Positions 24,618 to 32,656 of a stretch of DNA of 64,000 nucleotides are shown piece after piece. Below the pieces are notes generated by a model. It worked only from the letters and a program-made list of their open reading frames with translations. It did not search any database and was not told the DNA's origin. Every line of letters starts with the position of its first letter. Position 1 is the stretch's first letter. Made by a program: the position numbers and the translations under genes. This stretch comes from Flavobacteriales bacterium UBA2104 (GTDB lineage: Bacteria > Bacteroidota > Bacteroidia > Flavobacteriales_D > Crocinitomicaceae). The stretch covers positions 124,001 to 188,000 of the forward strand of contig DCYS01000002.1 of NCBI GenBank assembly GCA_002331485.1, read 5' to 3'.

Positions 24618-27600
24618 TTATTGGATAATTAGCTTTTGTGTTTCAATAAAATTACCATTATCTAAGAGGTTAACGAAGTAAATTCCAGCCTCTAAATGAT
24701 CAGTGTTTATCTTGGCGCCGATTTTTGATTCAATAATACAATCAGTTATTCTTTTACCTGAAATATCCACTAATTCGATAATTGGGTTTTCGTAAGCCTC
24801 GACATCGAAGTCCACTGTAACCTGTGATCCTTTTGATGGATTAGGGAACAATTTCATTGAAGGAGTACTTTGTCTATCATTAGATTCTTCAATATCAAAT
24901 GATTTGTTTGAACCCCCTGTAAGCAAAGGCTCTACGTAAGGCTGAAACAAAGAGTCCAGATAAAGAGAAAGAAGGGCTTCTCCACGGACTGAATTGATTC
25001 GATCAAACTGATCGTATGCTACATTTTCTACATTTTGTCTGAGGCCTGTATCCGTTCGCAACGTATCTGTTTTTACAGTTCCAGTTTTTGTCGATAAAAC
25101 CTCGTTCAATTCAGCTACCTTAATGTAATTGTTGTAACCATGCTGTAGCTCCAGCTCAGCTCGTGTATTATCGAAATTAACTGAATCCTTGTCACAGAAA
25201 TAAACATCACATAATTGTTCTTTTTTACGCTTTCTACTCTCTTCTTTGAGTAAAACGGCAACAGTATCAAGTCTGCCTGGCATTATAGTATCTTCTAAAA
25301 CAAGACGTATTGTTTGATTAAGAAGTAAAGTACGCTCCGTTCGATCGTAATTAATATCACTAATTAAACGATCTCTTTCTGATTTACCGAACTGCACATT
25401 ATTAATCTGATTCATAATTCCATTCGAAACATTGATACTTTCCAGTACATTCATAACGTCATCCGAGAGGGGAGAGTTGGCAAGAACCACTTGTTTTAGA
25501 TGTCCCATAGGTGGATTTGAAAGGATATATTGAATTAAAACTTCATCAGATAGATACGGTGAAATATCCAATAGCGTATTTTTAATGTTGCCGTTATTGG
25601 AAGAACCAATCAAGTTAATTAGAAAAGCTGTTTGGTTATCATCTATTACACTTTCTTTTTCAGCAATCACCGCTTTTAGCGAATCCAGCTTTCCCTTAAA
25701 TAATGGTAAGAGTGGACCGACACCTATAGGACCTAACTCGATGATTCTTGAAGGACAAGAGTTCTCCTCATCGAAATAAACAGGGTCGTCTGGATTATTA
25801 GGATCATTGCCAAGAGAAGCACAATAATTGAGTGCTACTTTGTTTACACTATAATCAATAGGGGTAGTTATTAGATCTGCATGATGTGCATATTCAAAGT
25901 CAACTACATTGAAATTTACAGCAATATCATTGGTAGGAAAGTTACCCGAATGACTGAACCTATTGCCCGCTGGTTTTTCCGTCGCATTAGGGTTTGACGT
26001 AGGATCACAATCTCCTTGTTCTCTTCTAATTAAACCTGAAGTTACAGCTATGTCCGCGGTGTAAATATCATTGTAATAGTGGTTACATTTAAATTGAAGC
26101 CCTTTAATTAATGTAGGAGGCTGATTTGCAACAGTGTTATATCCGTTGATACCCTGAGCCTGGGACCCTACTCTCAAATCGAAGAATTCATTACGGTAGA
26201 TTAAATTATCTTCAGTGCCTGAATTATTAACTATTACACCATAAGTATTCCCAGGAGTACTTACATTGGGATCATTATATTCAGTAAATGTATTTTCTTC
26301 TACCTGATATCCGTCGCAGCTACCTAAGAACAACCCATATGTTCTGAATGTTTCATTTGGTGCCGCTGAGCGATAAACTTCAAAATCATTTCTCGTTACT
26401 TCTGCATAATCATCATTTCCAAGTAGAGCACCAAAATAGTTGTTAACGAATAAACTTCTATCTATAGTTGTTTTACGACCACTTATACTTGACAAAGAGT
26501 ACACACCAAAATAAAGATTCTGAAACTTACTTCTATCAAAATTGTTACAAGATGAACCAATTGGAATTATCCCCTGGCACCTCGCTTTAATTTTGAATTG
26601 AGAATTAATTGCAACAACACCCGCACCTTGCTTATTGAAGTCATAAAGATCAGGAGTTAAATTTATGTAATCATTTCCAAATAAATCCAGTCCTACATTA
26701 CTTATAGATGTGATATGCCCTAATGGATAAACCGATACATCATTTAAAAGTCCGTCAGTTATAAACTCACAGTTTCTTGCATACATAAGATTGTCATTAC
26801 CGTTTGGAGCCTGGTAACCTTGCAGCAATATATCTTGGCGGTTATTATAAAAAGTACTGTTGGAAACTTGGATAATACCACCTGTTGCACTAAAATCAAA
26901 TTGTCCAGGTCTAAAAGGAAAGTTTGATTGACTATCATATATTGTTGTTGCAACACCGATATAGGCATGTTCAATTCTTGAATTATTAAACATGCGCAAC
27001 CATCCTTGATTTGTTGTTGACAAAGGTGACTGATTTTGCGTATTATAACCGCGCACTTGAACCCCATTCCACATTGCATTTTTGGAACATCGATCATCAA
27101 CTGTCAAGGTAGTGTTGTTTAGTGCTAATCGTGCACCATTTGTATTACTGTTCGTATTACCTCTCTCCACTATGAGTTTAGAACCAGGAGAGAAATAAAA
27201 TGTCATATCGTTGATCTGGATATTGGTTCCTGCTGGTATAGTTAAGTCTCCATCAATATAGACATCGCCATTAATTGAGCCAAAAGGGTTATTTCCATTT
27301 CCAGGAGACCATGTGTTTGATGAGTTCGTTTCGCCTAAACATGCCAGGTTGGATGTTAAGTGTTCAGTGTAATTCATACCTCCAACCTGATCCGGAAAAA
27401 TGTATGAAGTTATTGCTCTTGCGACAGTCGTGTTTGTTGTATTTGTTCCTTCGTCGTTGGCTTGATATGTGCTCGAAAAAGGAACTTTTATATTCACCCA
27501 ATTGTTAACGTCAGGAGTATTGGGGTTTTCAAGTGCCGCAATGCGATCATTAGTCACCAAAACCAAGTCTCCATCTATATCAATTTCCATTTGCGACATA

Positions 27601-28712
27601 TGGAAATCATCATCATTCGGTACAATCAGAGGTTGTAACTGATTAATACCAGCGTTATCAAAATCAAAATATTCAATTGGATAAGGGTTATTGTTGTTAG
27701 TGTTATGAGTAATATATAACTTGCTCCCATCGGGAGAAAACTCTAAACCGTGGATGTAAGCTTGTGTTTCGATTGTTCCAACACCATCGTTCTCAAGAAA
27801 AACTGATATTTGAGAGTTTGGGATTAATACACCTTGTCCATTCAATTCTGCAGTAAAAAGAGCTGTGCCTCTTACTCCATTTTGGATAGAAGCATGACCA
27901 ACAGCAATTCGGTAATTTCCATTACTTAGTTCAATGACCTCCATGCCACTGCGCATTTTAATCTGATTGAACGTCGAGGGTAGGTCAAACGGAATAAATT
28001 CGTTTGAATAATTCAATCCATTTTCATCCAAAATGTATTTATGAATCCCAAATTCAGAAGAAACAAAAACGAATCTTTCACCAGAACAATTTTCTTTTGT
28101 TGCAGCAAAAAAGATATTACCAAACTTGTCAATTGCACTCGGCAAATCATCACCGTAAAATGTAGGTGTTATATCAGCTATTGATGTTGCATTTCCAGAG
28201 TTCGTATATTCTAAAGCTCCTGTGGTATTTGAATCATATATATTCTGGGCAGACAAGTCTACTATAGAATAGAAAGGTTCCTTTTGACCCGTCAATCCAT
28301 AATTGGGTCTACCTGTAGCAAAAATGTAGTATTTTTGACAATCTCCAGGATATGGTAAAATCAATGTTTCCGCAGCTCCTTTGATGCTGCTTACTCCGCC
28401 ACTATACATTCTATCAATTAGTCTTCCTTCTTTGTTGAAAACCCGTTCATCGACCACAAAGAATCGAATATTTCCATCCATGTCACGCACCACATTATGC
28501 GAATTGGTTGATGGGGCTCCGTTATAATCATCAAATGGATTTAGTCCTTCGGGGAGAGGTGTTATTAGATTTTGCTGATCAAAGTAATTAGGCGGAAAAG
28601 ACCAAAGATTATTTCCTGTGTTTTGTGTTTGAGCATTAATGCCTGCGGAAAATAGACCGCATGTTGTCAACAGTAGGAACGTGTTTCCTACTTGTTTTAT
28701 TATTTTTTTCAT
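24618..28712 (-). CDS. Large secreted protein with parallel beta-helix region and T9SS type A C-terminus
   Basis: A 1,364-residue exported protein. Signal peptide 1-28 (ends GINAQ). Residues ~30-420 look like a beta-propeller-type region, with repeated strands and segments such as EFSPDGSKLYITHN. Residues ~470-930 carry a right-handed parallel beta-helix pattern rich in N-x-F and G-x-x-V rungs, typical of NosD/pectate-lyase-like helices. A helical, charged segment follows (~980-1230). The last ~80 residues (MKLFPNPSKGSQVTVDF to the end) are a T9SS type A sorting domain. ATG 28712 is chosen because the signal peptide starts there. Substrate or ligand is unknown. Confidence 0.85.
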   Translation of the reverse strand: MKKIIKQVGNTFLLLTTCGLFSAGINAQTQNTGNNLWSFPPNYFDQQNLITPLPEGLNPFDDYNGAPSTNSHNVVRDMDGNIRFFVVDERVFNKEGRLIDRMYSGGVSSIKGAAETLILPYPGDCQKYYIFATGRPNYGLTGQKEPFYSIVDLSAQNIYDSNTTGALEYTNSGNATSIADITPTFYGDDLPSAIDKFGNIFFAATKENCSGERFVFVSSEFGIHKYILDENGLNYSNEFIPFDLPSTFNQIKMRSGMEVIELSNGNYRIAVGHASIQNGVRGTALFTAELNGQGVLIPNSQISVFLENDGVGTIETQAYIHGLEFSPDGSKLYITHNTNNNNPYPIEYFDFDNAGINQLQPLIVPNDDDFHMSQMEIDIDGDLVLVTNDRIAALENPNTPDVNNWVNIKVPFSSTYQANDEGTNTTNTTVARAITSYIFPDQVGGMNYTEHLTSNLACLGETNSSNTWSPGNGNNPFGSINGDVYIDGDLTIPAGTNIQINDMTFYFSPGSKLIVERGNTNSNTNGARLALNNTTLTVDDRCSKNAMWNGVQVRGYNTQNQSPLSTTNQGWLRMFNNSRIEHAYIGVATTIYDSQSNFPFRPGQFDFSATGGIIQVSNSTFYNNRQDILLQGYQAPNGNDNLMYARNCEFITDGLLNDVSVYPLGHITSISNVGLDLFGNDYINLTPDLYDFNKQGAGVVAINSQFKIKARCQGIIPIGSSCNNFDRSKFQNLYFGVYSLSSISGRKTTIDRSLFVNNYFGALLGNDDYAEVTRNDFEVYRSAAPNETFRTYGLFLGSCDGYQVEENTFTEYNDPNVSTPGNTYGVIVNNSGTEDNLIYRNEFFDLRVGSQAQGINGYNTVANQPPTLIKGLQFKCNHYYNDIYTADIAVTSGLIRREQGDCDPTSNPNATEKPAGNRFSHSGNFPTNDIAVNFNVVDFEYAHHADLITTPIDYSVNKVALNYCASLGNDPNNPDDPVYFDEENSCPSRIIELGPIGVGPLLPLFKGKLDSLKAVIAEKESVIDDNQTAFLINLIGSSNNGNIKNTLLDISPYLSDEVLIQYILSNPPMGHLKQVVLANSPLSDDVMNVLESINVSNGIMNQINNVQFGKSERDRLISDINYDRTERTLLLNQTIRLVLEDTIMPGRLDTVAVLLKEESRKRKKEQLCDVYFCDKDSVNFDNTRAELELQHGYNNYIKVAELNEVLSTKTGTVKTDTLRTDTGLRQNVENVAYDQFDRINSVRGEALLSLYLDSLFQPYVEPLLTGGSNKSFDIEESNDRQSTPSMKLFPNPSKGSQVTVDFDVEAYENPIIELVDISGKRITDCIIESKIGAKINTDHLEAGIYFVNLLDNGNFIETQKLIIQ

Positions 28713-29077
28713 TGTTGTTTCATTAAGTGAATTATAAAATTGAGTGTATAGTTTTTTAGCGCTATACTGTGATGTCAAGGCGGTTCTAATAATTCACTTT
28801 TAGGGGTAAGTCTATTTAGTTTGGCAATAAATTTGCTGGGGGGGTAGTTCTCAATTGTTGCAGAGATTTCTTTAGTGGTACTGTATTGAATGAATGATCA
28901 AAATCCATTTGGTGATAACCTCTATGAGTAGACTTTTTTATTGGTGTTAGGTTTTGTCGGTTCATACTTTCGTAATGAATTGAAATCTAAGTTAGTAATA
29001 TTTTTAAACTCAAAGGTGTTAAAGTGGAAAATAGTTGGAATCAGAACTTTTCTCTGATCAAATTATCCTCATTTGTT
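28713..29077. other. Intergenic region between the beta-helix protein and prfB
   Basis: About 365 bases without a supported gene. It must hold the promoter of the large minus-strand gene, but no TAnnTTTG is evident on that strand. A weak inverted repeat, GTATAG (28746-28751) and CTATAC (28762-28767), lies in the 5' leader of that gene. A run of eight G occurs around 28839-28846. I see no open reading frame with a credible start. Confidence 0.5.
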
Positions 29078-29085
29078 TAAATTTG
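29078..29085 (+). promoter_or_regulatory. -7 promoter box just upstream of prfB
   Basis: TAAATTTG matches TAnnTTTG and ends five bases before the ATG at 29091, predicting a leaderless or nearly leaderless transcript. No TTTG -33 box is present at 19-21 bases. Confidence 0.35.
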
Positions 29086-29090
29086 CAGCC

Positions 29091-30176
29091 ATGATTAACA
29101 ATGATCAATTAAAAGCAGCGAGACAACGAGTTGATGACTTGGTTGGATACTTGAATATCGAGGAGAAGAAACGAATGATCCATGAAAATGAGTTAGCTGC
29201 TCAGGACCCTACTTTTTGGGATGATCCGAATAAAGCTGAGGTTTTATTGAAAAAGACAAGACAACTCAAGTTTTGGGTGGAGTCTTGTGAAAACCTATCC
29301 AATAAACTGGATGATCTTGAAGTGCTCATCGAATTTTTTCAGGATGGTTCGGGTTCAGAAGAGGAGATCGATGAACTATATTCAAAAGTGATCGAAGAGA
29401 TCGAAGAGCTGGAACTGAAGAACATGCTTTCAGGTGAAGAAGATAGTTTGAATGCAGTTTTGCAGATCACAGCTGGAGCAGGAGGAACTGAAAGTTGTGA
29501 TTGGGCAAGTATGCTTATGAGAATGTATACGATGTGGGGAGAGAAAAACGGATACAAACTGAAGGAATTAAATTACCAGGAAGGAGACGTTGCAGGAATC
29601 AAAACAGTTACGATCGAATTTGATGGTGACTTCGCCTTCGGCTATTTGAAAGGAGAAAATGGTGTTCATCGATTGGTGCGTATCTCTCCATTTGACTCGA
29701 ATGCCAAACGCCATACTTCTTTTGCATCAGTATATGTTTACCCGCTTGTAGATGATTCTATTGAGATTAATATAAATCCCGCAGATATAACTTTTGAAAC
29801 GTTTCGTTCTGGAGGTAAAGGAGGACAAAATGTAAATAAAGTCGAAACTGCAGTTCGATTGAGACACGAACCTTCTGGTATTGTGATCGAGAACTCTGAG
29901 TCAAGATCGCAACTCGGGAATAAAGAGAAAGCAATGCAGCTTTTGAAGTCCCAGCTCTATGAACTTGAACTTCGGAAAAGAATGGAGAAGCGAGCCGAAA
30001 TTGAATCAGAGAAGAAAAAGATCGAGTGGGGATCTCAAATTAGGAATTATGTAATGCACCCATACAAACTGGTCAAAGATGTTCGAACCAATCACGAAAC
30101 AGGAAATGTTGATGCGGTGATGGACGGAGATCTCAACGAGTTTTTAAAAGCATACTTAATGGAATACGGTTCATAA
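29091..30176 (+). CDS. prfB: Peptide chain release factor 2 (no programmed frameshift)
   Basis: A 361-residue class I release factor that ends translation at UGA and UAA. It has the GGQ motif in RSGGKGGQNVNKVE and the tripeptide SPF in VRISPFDSNAK, which identifies RF2 rather than RF1. In many bacteria prfB carries an in-frame UGA after the Gly-Tyr-Leu segment, bypassed by a +1 frameshift. Here VGYLNIEEKK is read straight through: GGA-TAC-TTG-AAT, where the TGA survives only out of frame. ATG 29091 is preferred over an upstream in-frame TTG. Confidence 0.97.
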   Translation: MINNDQLKAARQRVDDLVGYLNIEEKKRMIHENELAAQDPTFWDDPNKAEVLLKKTRQLKFWVESCENLSNKLDDLEVLIEFFQDGSGSEEEIDELYSKVIEEIEELELKNMLSGEEDSLNAVLQITAGAGGTESCDWASMLMRMYTMWGEKNGYKLKELNYQEGDVAGIKTVTIEFDGDFAFGYLKGENGVHRLVRISPFDSNAKRHTSFASVYVYPLVDDSIEININPADITFETFRSGGKGGQNVNKVETAVRLRHEPSGIVIENSESRSQLGNKEKAMQLLKSQLYELELRKRMEKRAEIESEKKKIEWGSQIRNYVMHPYKLVKDVRTNHETGNVDAVMDGDLNEFLKAYLMEYGS

Positions 30177-30240
30177 GAACTGTTAAGAGTGGAACATAAA
30201 CTACAAATTTTCGTAACTTTAAGAAAACAACAGTAATAGC

Positions 30241-31206
30241 ATGTCAGAGGAAGAATTTCAGCAAGAGAAAAAGTCGAGTGCAGGAGCTTGGATCCTAATC
30301 ACAATACTAGCATTAATTGGTGCAGGAGTTTTAGGTTGGATGTATGCCAATGAATCGTCAGCATACGAAGATTGTAAAACAACAAATGCGCAGCTTGAAA
30401 GTGAAATGGAAGACATGAATAAAGCTCTTGCTGGTTACATTGACGGTGAGACCATGGACTTGAAAACTGATTTCCAGGAAATGCTGAATACTTATGATCT
30501 GTTGATCGAAAAAGATGCGTCAAAAGCGGATAGTTTACAAATGCAAAAGGATAGTATAAATAGTCTTTTAGATAAATTGAATGATCAAAAGATTCGAAGC
30601 TACCGAGAAATCAATCAGTTAAAGAGAAGAAACGAACGATTGAGAGGCATCATGAAACGTTACATTTACACGATAGACTCCTTGAACACACTCAACCTTG
30701 ATCTCTCTAACCGTTTGGATGAAACTTCAACTAAATTGAACGAAACACAGTCGGAGAGAGATGAGTTGAAAGAGCAGAACGAGCAGAATGCTGAACTACT
30801 TGCGAAAGGTGCAAAACTAAATGCATTCAACTTCGTATCTGAAGCGCTGAGATATCGATTAAATGGTAATACACATTCTGTGAATCGAGCTGGACGTGCC
30901 GATATTGTTTCATGTACATTTACAATCGGAGAAAACACGATTGCCCGAACTGGTGATAAGATGATCTACATGCAGGTGATCGATCCGAATGGTCAGGTAC
31001 TGGTTTCCCGTCCAAACAACGTGGTAAAAATTGCTGGAAGAGAAATCGTTTATACTGATAGTCGTGAGATCAATTATCAAGGTCAGCAATTGGATATGTC
31101 GATCGTTCACAACCTCAAAGAGAAGGAAATTCCTAGCGGAAATTACGACGTTCGAATTTTTGCTGATGGCGCATTGATCGGGAAAGATACATTTACCTTA
31201 AAGTAG
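30241..31206 (+). CDS. Membrane-anchored coiled-coil protein of unknown function
   Basis: A 321-residue protein. A short cytoplasmic N-terminus precedes one membrane span (about residues 15-35); residues ~40-190 form a periplasmic coiled coil with long runs of charged heptads; the C-terminal ~120 residues (from about NAFNFVSEALRYR) are a beta-rich globular domain with ARTGDKMIYMQVIDPNGQVL and GNYDVRIFADG, resembling an Ig-like fold. I recognise no named family. It lies 64 bases downstream of prfB and 12 bases before the GldL-like gene. Confidence 0.75.
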   Translation: MSEEEFQQEKKSSAGAWILITILALIGAGVLGWMYANESSAYEDCKTTNAQLESEMEDMNKALAGYIDGETMDLKTDFQEMLNTYDLLIEKDASKADSLQMQKDSINSLLDKLNDQKIRSYREINQLKRRNERLRGIMKRYIYTIDSLNTLNLDLSNRLDETSTKLNETQSERDELKEQNEQNAELLAKGAKLNAFNFVSEALRYRLNGNTHSVNRAGRADIVSCTFTIGENTIARTGDKMIYMQVIDPNGQVLVSRPNNVVKIAGREIVYTDSREINYQGQQLDMSIVHNLKEKEIPSGNYDVRIFADGALIGKDTFTLK

Positions 31207-31218
31207 ATCAAGTAAGCT

Positions 31219-31593
31219 ATGTGGGGCAAAATAAGTTTGACAGCATTTTTTATTTCCCTGCTGAGTCTCACATTACTTTCATTGGGAATCTATGTAGGTA
31301 TTCCTTACTGGTTATTGTTCTATGTTGGTGTAATCGCTTTTGGGATCCTTGGCTTTATTAGCTCTATTCTCTCTAATTTCTTTGATAAGCGGAAACGGAA
31401 GATCAATAAGATGCAATCGATTATCTTTTATGTCGGAATGATCCTGGTGTTCGCCGGTTTGATGTTTCGATTTATGCATTGGCCGTTTCAACGCATATTA
31501 CTTTTTGCAGGAATAGGTGTTTCTACCATCTCATTCTTTATTCCAAAGCCCAAGGAAGAAACTAAAGATGAATTGCTGGATAGCGATCTGTAA
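31219..31593 (+). CDS. GldL-like small membrane protein
   Basis: A 124-residue protein with about four hydrophobic spans. The second half contains FYVGMILVFAGLMFRFMHWPFQRILLFAGIG; the 'F-x-H-W-P' element followed by a glycine-containing span resembles the membrane part of GldL, the T9SS/gliding motor component. It lacks the long cytoplasmic or periplasmic part of true GldL, so it is at most a GldL-N-like relative. It follows the coiled-coil anchor gene by 12 bases. Function is unknown. Confidence 0.65.
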   Translation: MWGKISLTAFFISLLSLTLLSLGIYVGIPYWLLFYVGVIAFGILGFISSILSNFFDKRKRKINKMQSIIFYVGMILVFAGLMFRFMHWPFQRILLFAGIGVSTISFFIPKPKEETKDELLDSDL

Positions 31594-31653
31594 CATGCGT
31601 TTCATTCGAAACTGATAATGCTGAAAAGTTCGTGAAGGCTGATCTAAAAGCAC

Positions 31654-31661
31654 TAATTTTG
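31654..31661 (+). promoter_or_regulatory. -7 promoter box for the SCO-family gene
   Basis: TAATTTTG matches TAnnTTTG, 13 bases before the start at 31675. Twenty-one bases upstream is TTCG (31629-31632), three of four bases of the -33 box. Confidence 0.45.
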
Positions 31662-31674
31662 TAAAAAATAAGTT

Positions 31675-32337
31675 ATGCGATTAATAGTGATCATAGGTAT
31701 TGTTGTGGCGGGAATAACGATCGCTTATTTCATGTCCAAAGAACAGATGGACCAAAAGAAACTTCCCGTAATTCAACCAAAAGATCTTAAGTCTGAAATG
31801 GTGAATCCGGAACTACTTAATGTGGGAATTGGTCACAGGATTGGTGATTTTTCTTTTCGCAATCAACAAAATGAGATCGTAGAACTTGAAGATGTCAAAG
31901 GAAAAATATTTGTTGCTGAATACTTTTTCACAACGTGTGGATCAATTTGTCCAGTTATGACTCAGCAAATGACGCGAGTGCAGAAGGAATTTAAAGGTGA
32001 AAGTGATTTTAAGATCCTTAGTTTTACTGTTGATCCCGCAACAGATAGTGTGTCTGTAATGAGAAGATATGCAACTAAACATGGTGCAGTTGATGGACAG
32101 TGGCACTTCTTAACTGGAAAAAAAGAGGAATTATATGCGTTGGCCAGGAATTCCTTTTTCGTACTCAAACCTGCAGAAGCTCAGAATTTAGGCGATGCAG
32201 GATCTGATTTTATTCATACGAACAATTTTGTGCTTGTTGATCGTGAACTCCGAATTCGAGGGTATTATGATGGGACAAGTATCTCCGATGTAAATGAGTT
32301 GATGGAGGACATCAAAATTTTACTCAACAAAAAATAG
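31675..32337 (+). CDS. SCO1/SenC family copper-binding thioredoxin-fold protein
   Basis: A 220-residue protein with an N-terminal membrane anchor (residues 1-18) and a periplasmic thioredoxin fold. The copper ligands of the family are all present: Cys88 and Cys92 in TTCGSICPVM and His181 in DFIHTNNFVLVD. SCO proteins deliver copper to cytochrome c oxidase. The gene appears monocistronic, with its own -7 box and a hairpin overlapping the stop codon. No oxidase genes are nearby. Confidence 0.95.
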   Translation: MRLIVIIGIVVAGITIAYFMSKEQMDQKKLPVIQPKDLKSEMVNPELLNVGIGHRIGDFSFRNQQNEIVELEDVKGKIFVAEYFFTTCGSICPVMTQQMTRVQKEFKGESDFKILSFTVDPATDSVSVMRRYATKHGAVDGQWHFLTGKKEELYALARNSFFVLKPAEAQNLGDAGSDFIHTNNFVLVDRELRIRGYYDGTSISDVNELMEDIKILLNKK

Positions 32338-32358
32338 GTGCTCGATAAAACACCTATT
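32333..32358. terminator. Bidirectional hairpin between SCO gene and small lipoprotein gene
   Basis: Arms AATAGGTG (32333-32340) and CACCTATT (32351-32358) with a ten-base loop; the left arm includes the SCO stop codon. The two flanking genes converge here, and A-rich sequence precedes the stem, giving a T run on the minus strand. Confidence 0.5.
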
Positions 32359-32384
32359 CCAACATAATATTATGTAGTAAGAAC

Positions 32385-32522
32385 TTAACGCTGAGCTAAG
32401 TCGTTGTTTTCAATTGTAGTTTCAGTATCACCGTAAGCGTCACAATGAGCTTTAGAAGATCCACATGATGCAAGTGATACAAAAAATAGTCCGACAATAG
32501 CCCAAGGCATAATTCTTTTCAT
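32385..32522 (-). CDS. Very small lipoprotein (45 residues)
   Basis: An ATG-initiated 45-codon frame. The signal peptide begins MKRIMPWAIVGLFFV and ends LASC, with the lipid cysteine at residue 20. The mature peptide is only 26 residues: it starts CGSSKAHCDAYG, with a second cysteine at residue 27, and ends with an acidic, polar tail. The textbook lipobox and the termination at a hairpin shared with the SCO gene argue that it is real despite its size. I recall similar tiny lipoproteins in flavobacteria but know no function. Confidence 0.7.
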   Translation of the reverse strand: MKRIMPWAIVGLFFVSLASCGSSKAHCDAYGDTETTIENNDLAQR

Positions 32523-32656
32523 AGCTTTCTTTGTTTATTGTTTTGTTTGATGACGTAAATATATGGATTATGAAACAACTTAACGAAAAATATACGTTGA
32601 AATTTGAACATTAGCCTTTCAAATAATCTTATTTTGTGCACGTTAAGAATTTCGTA

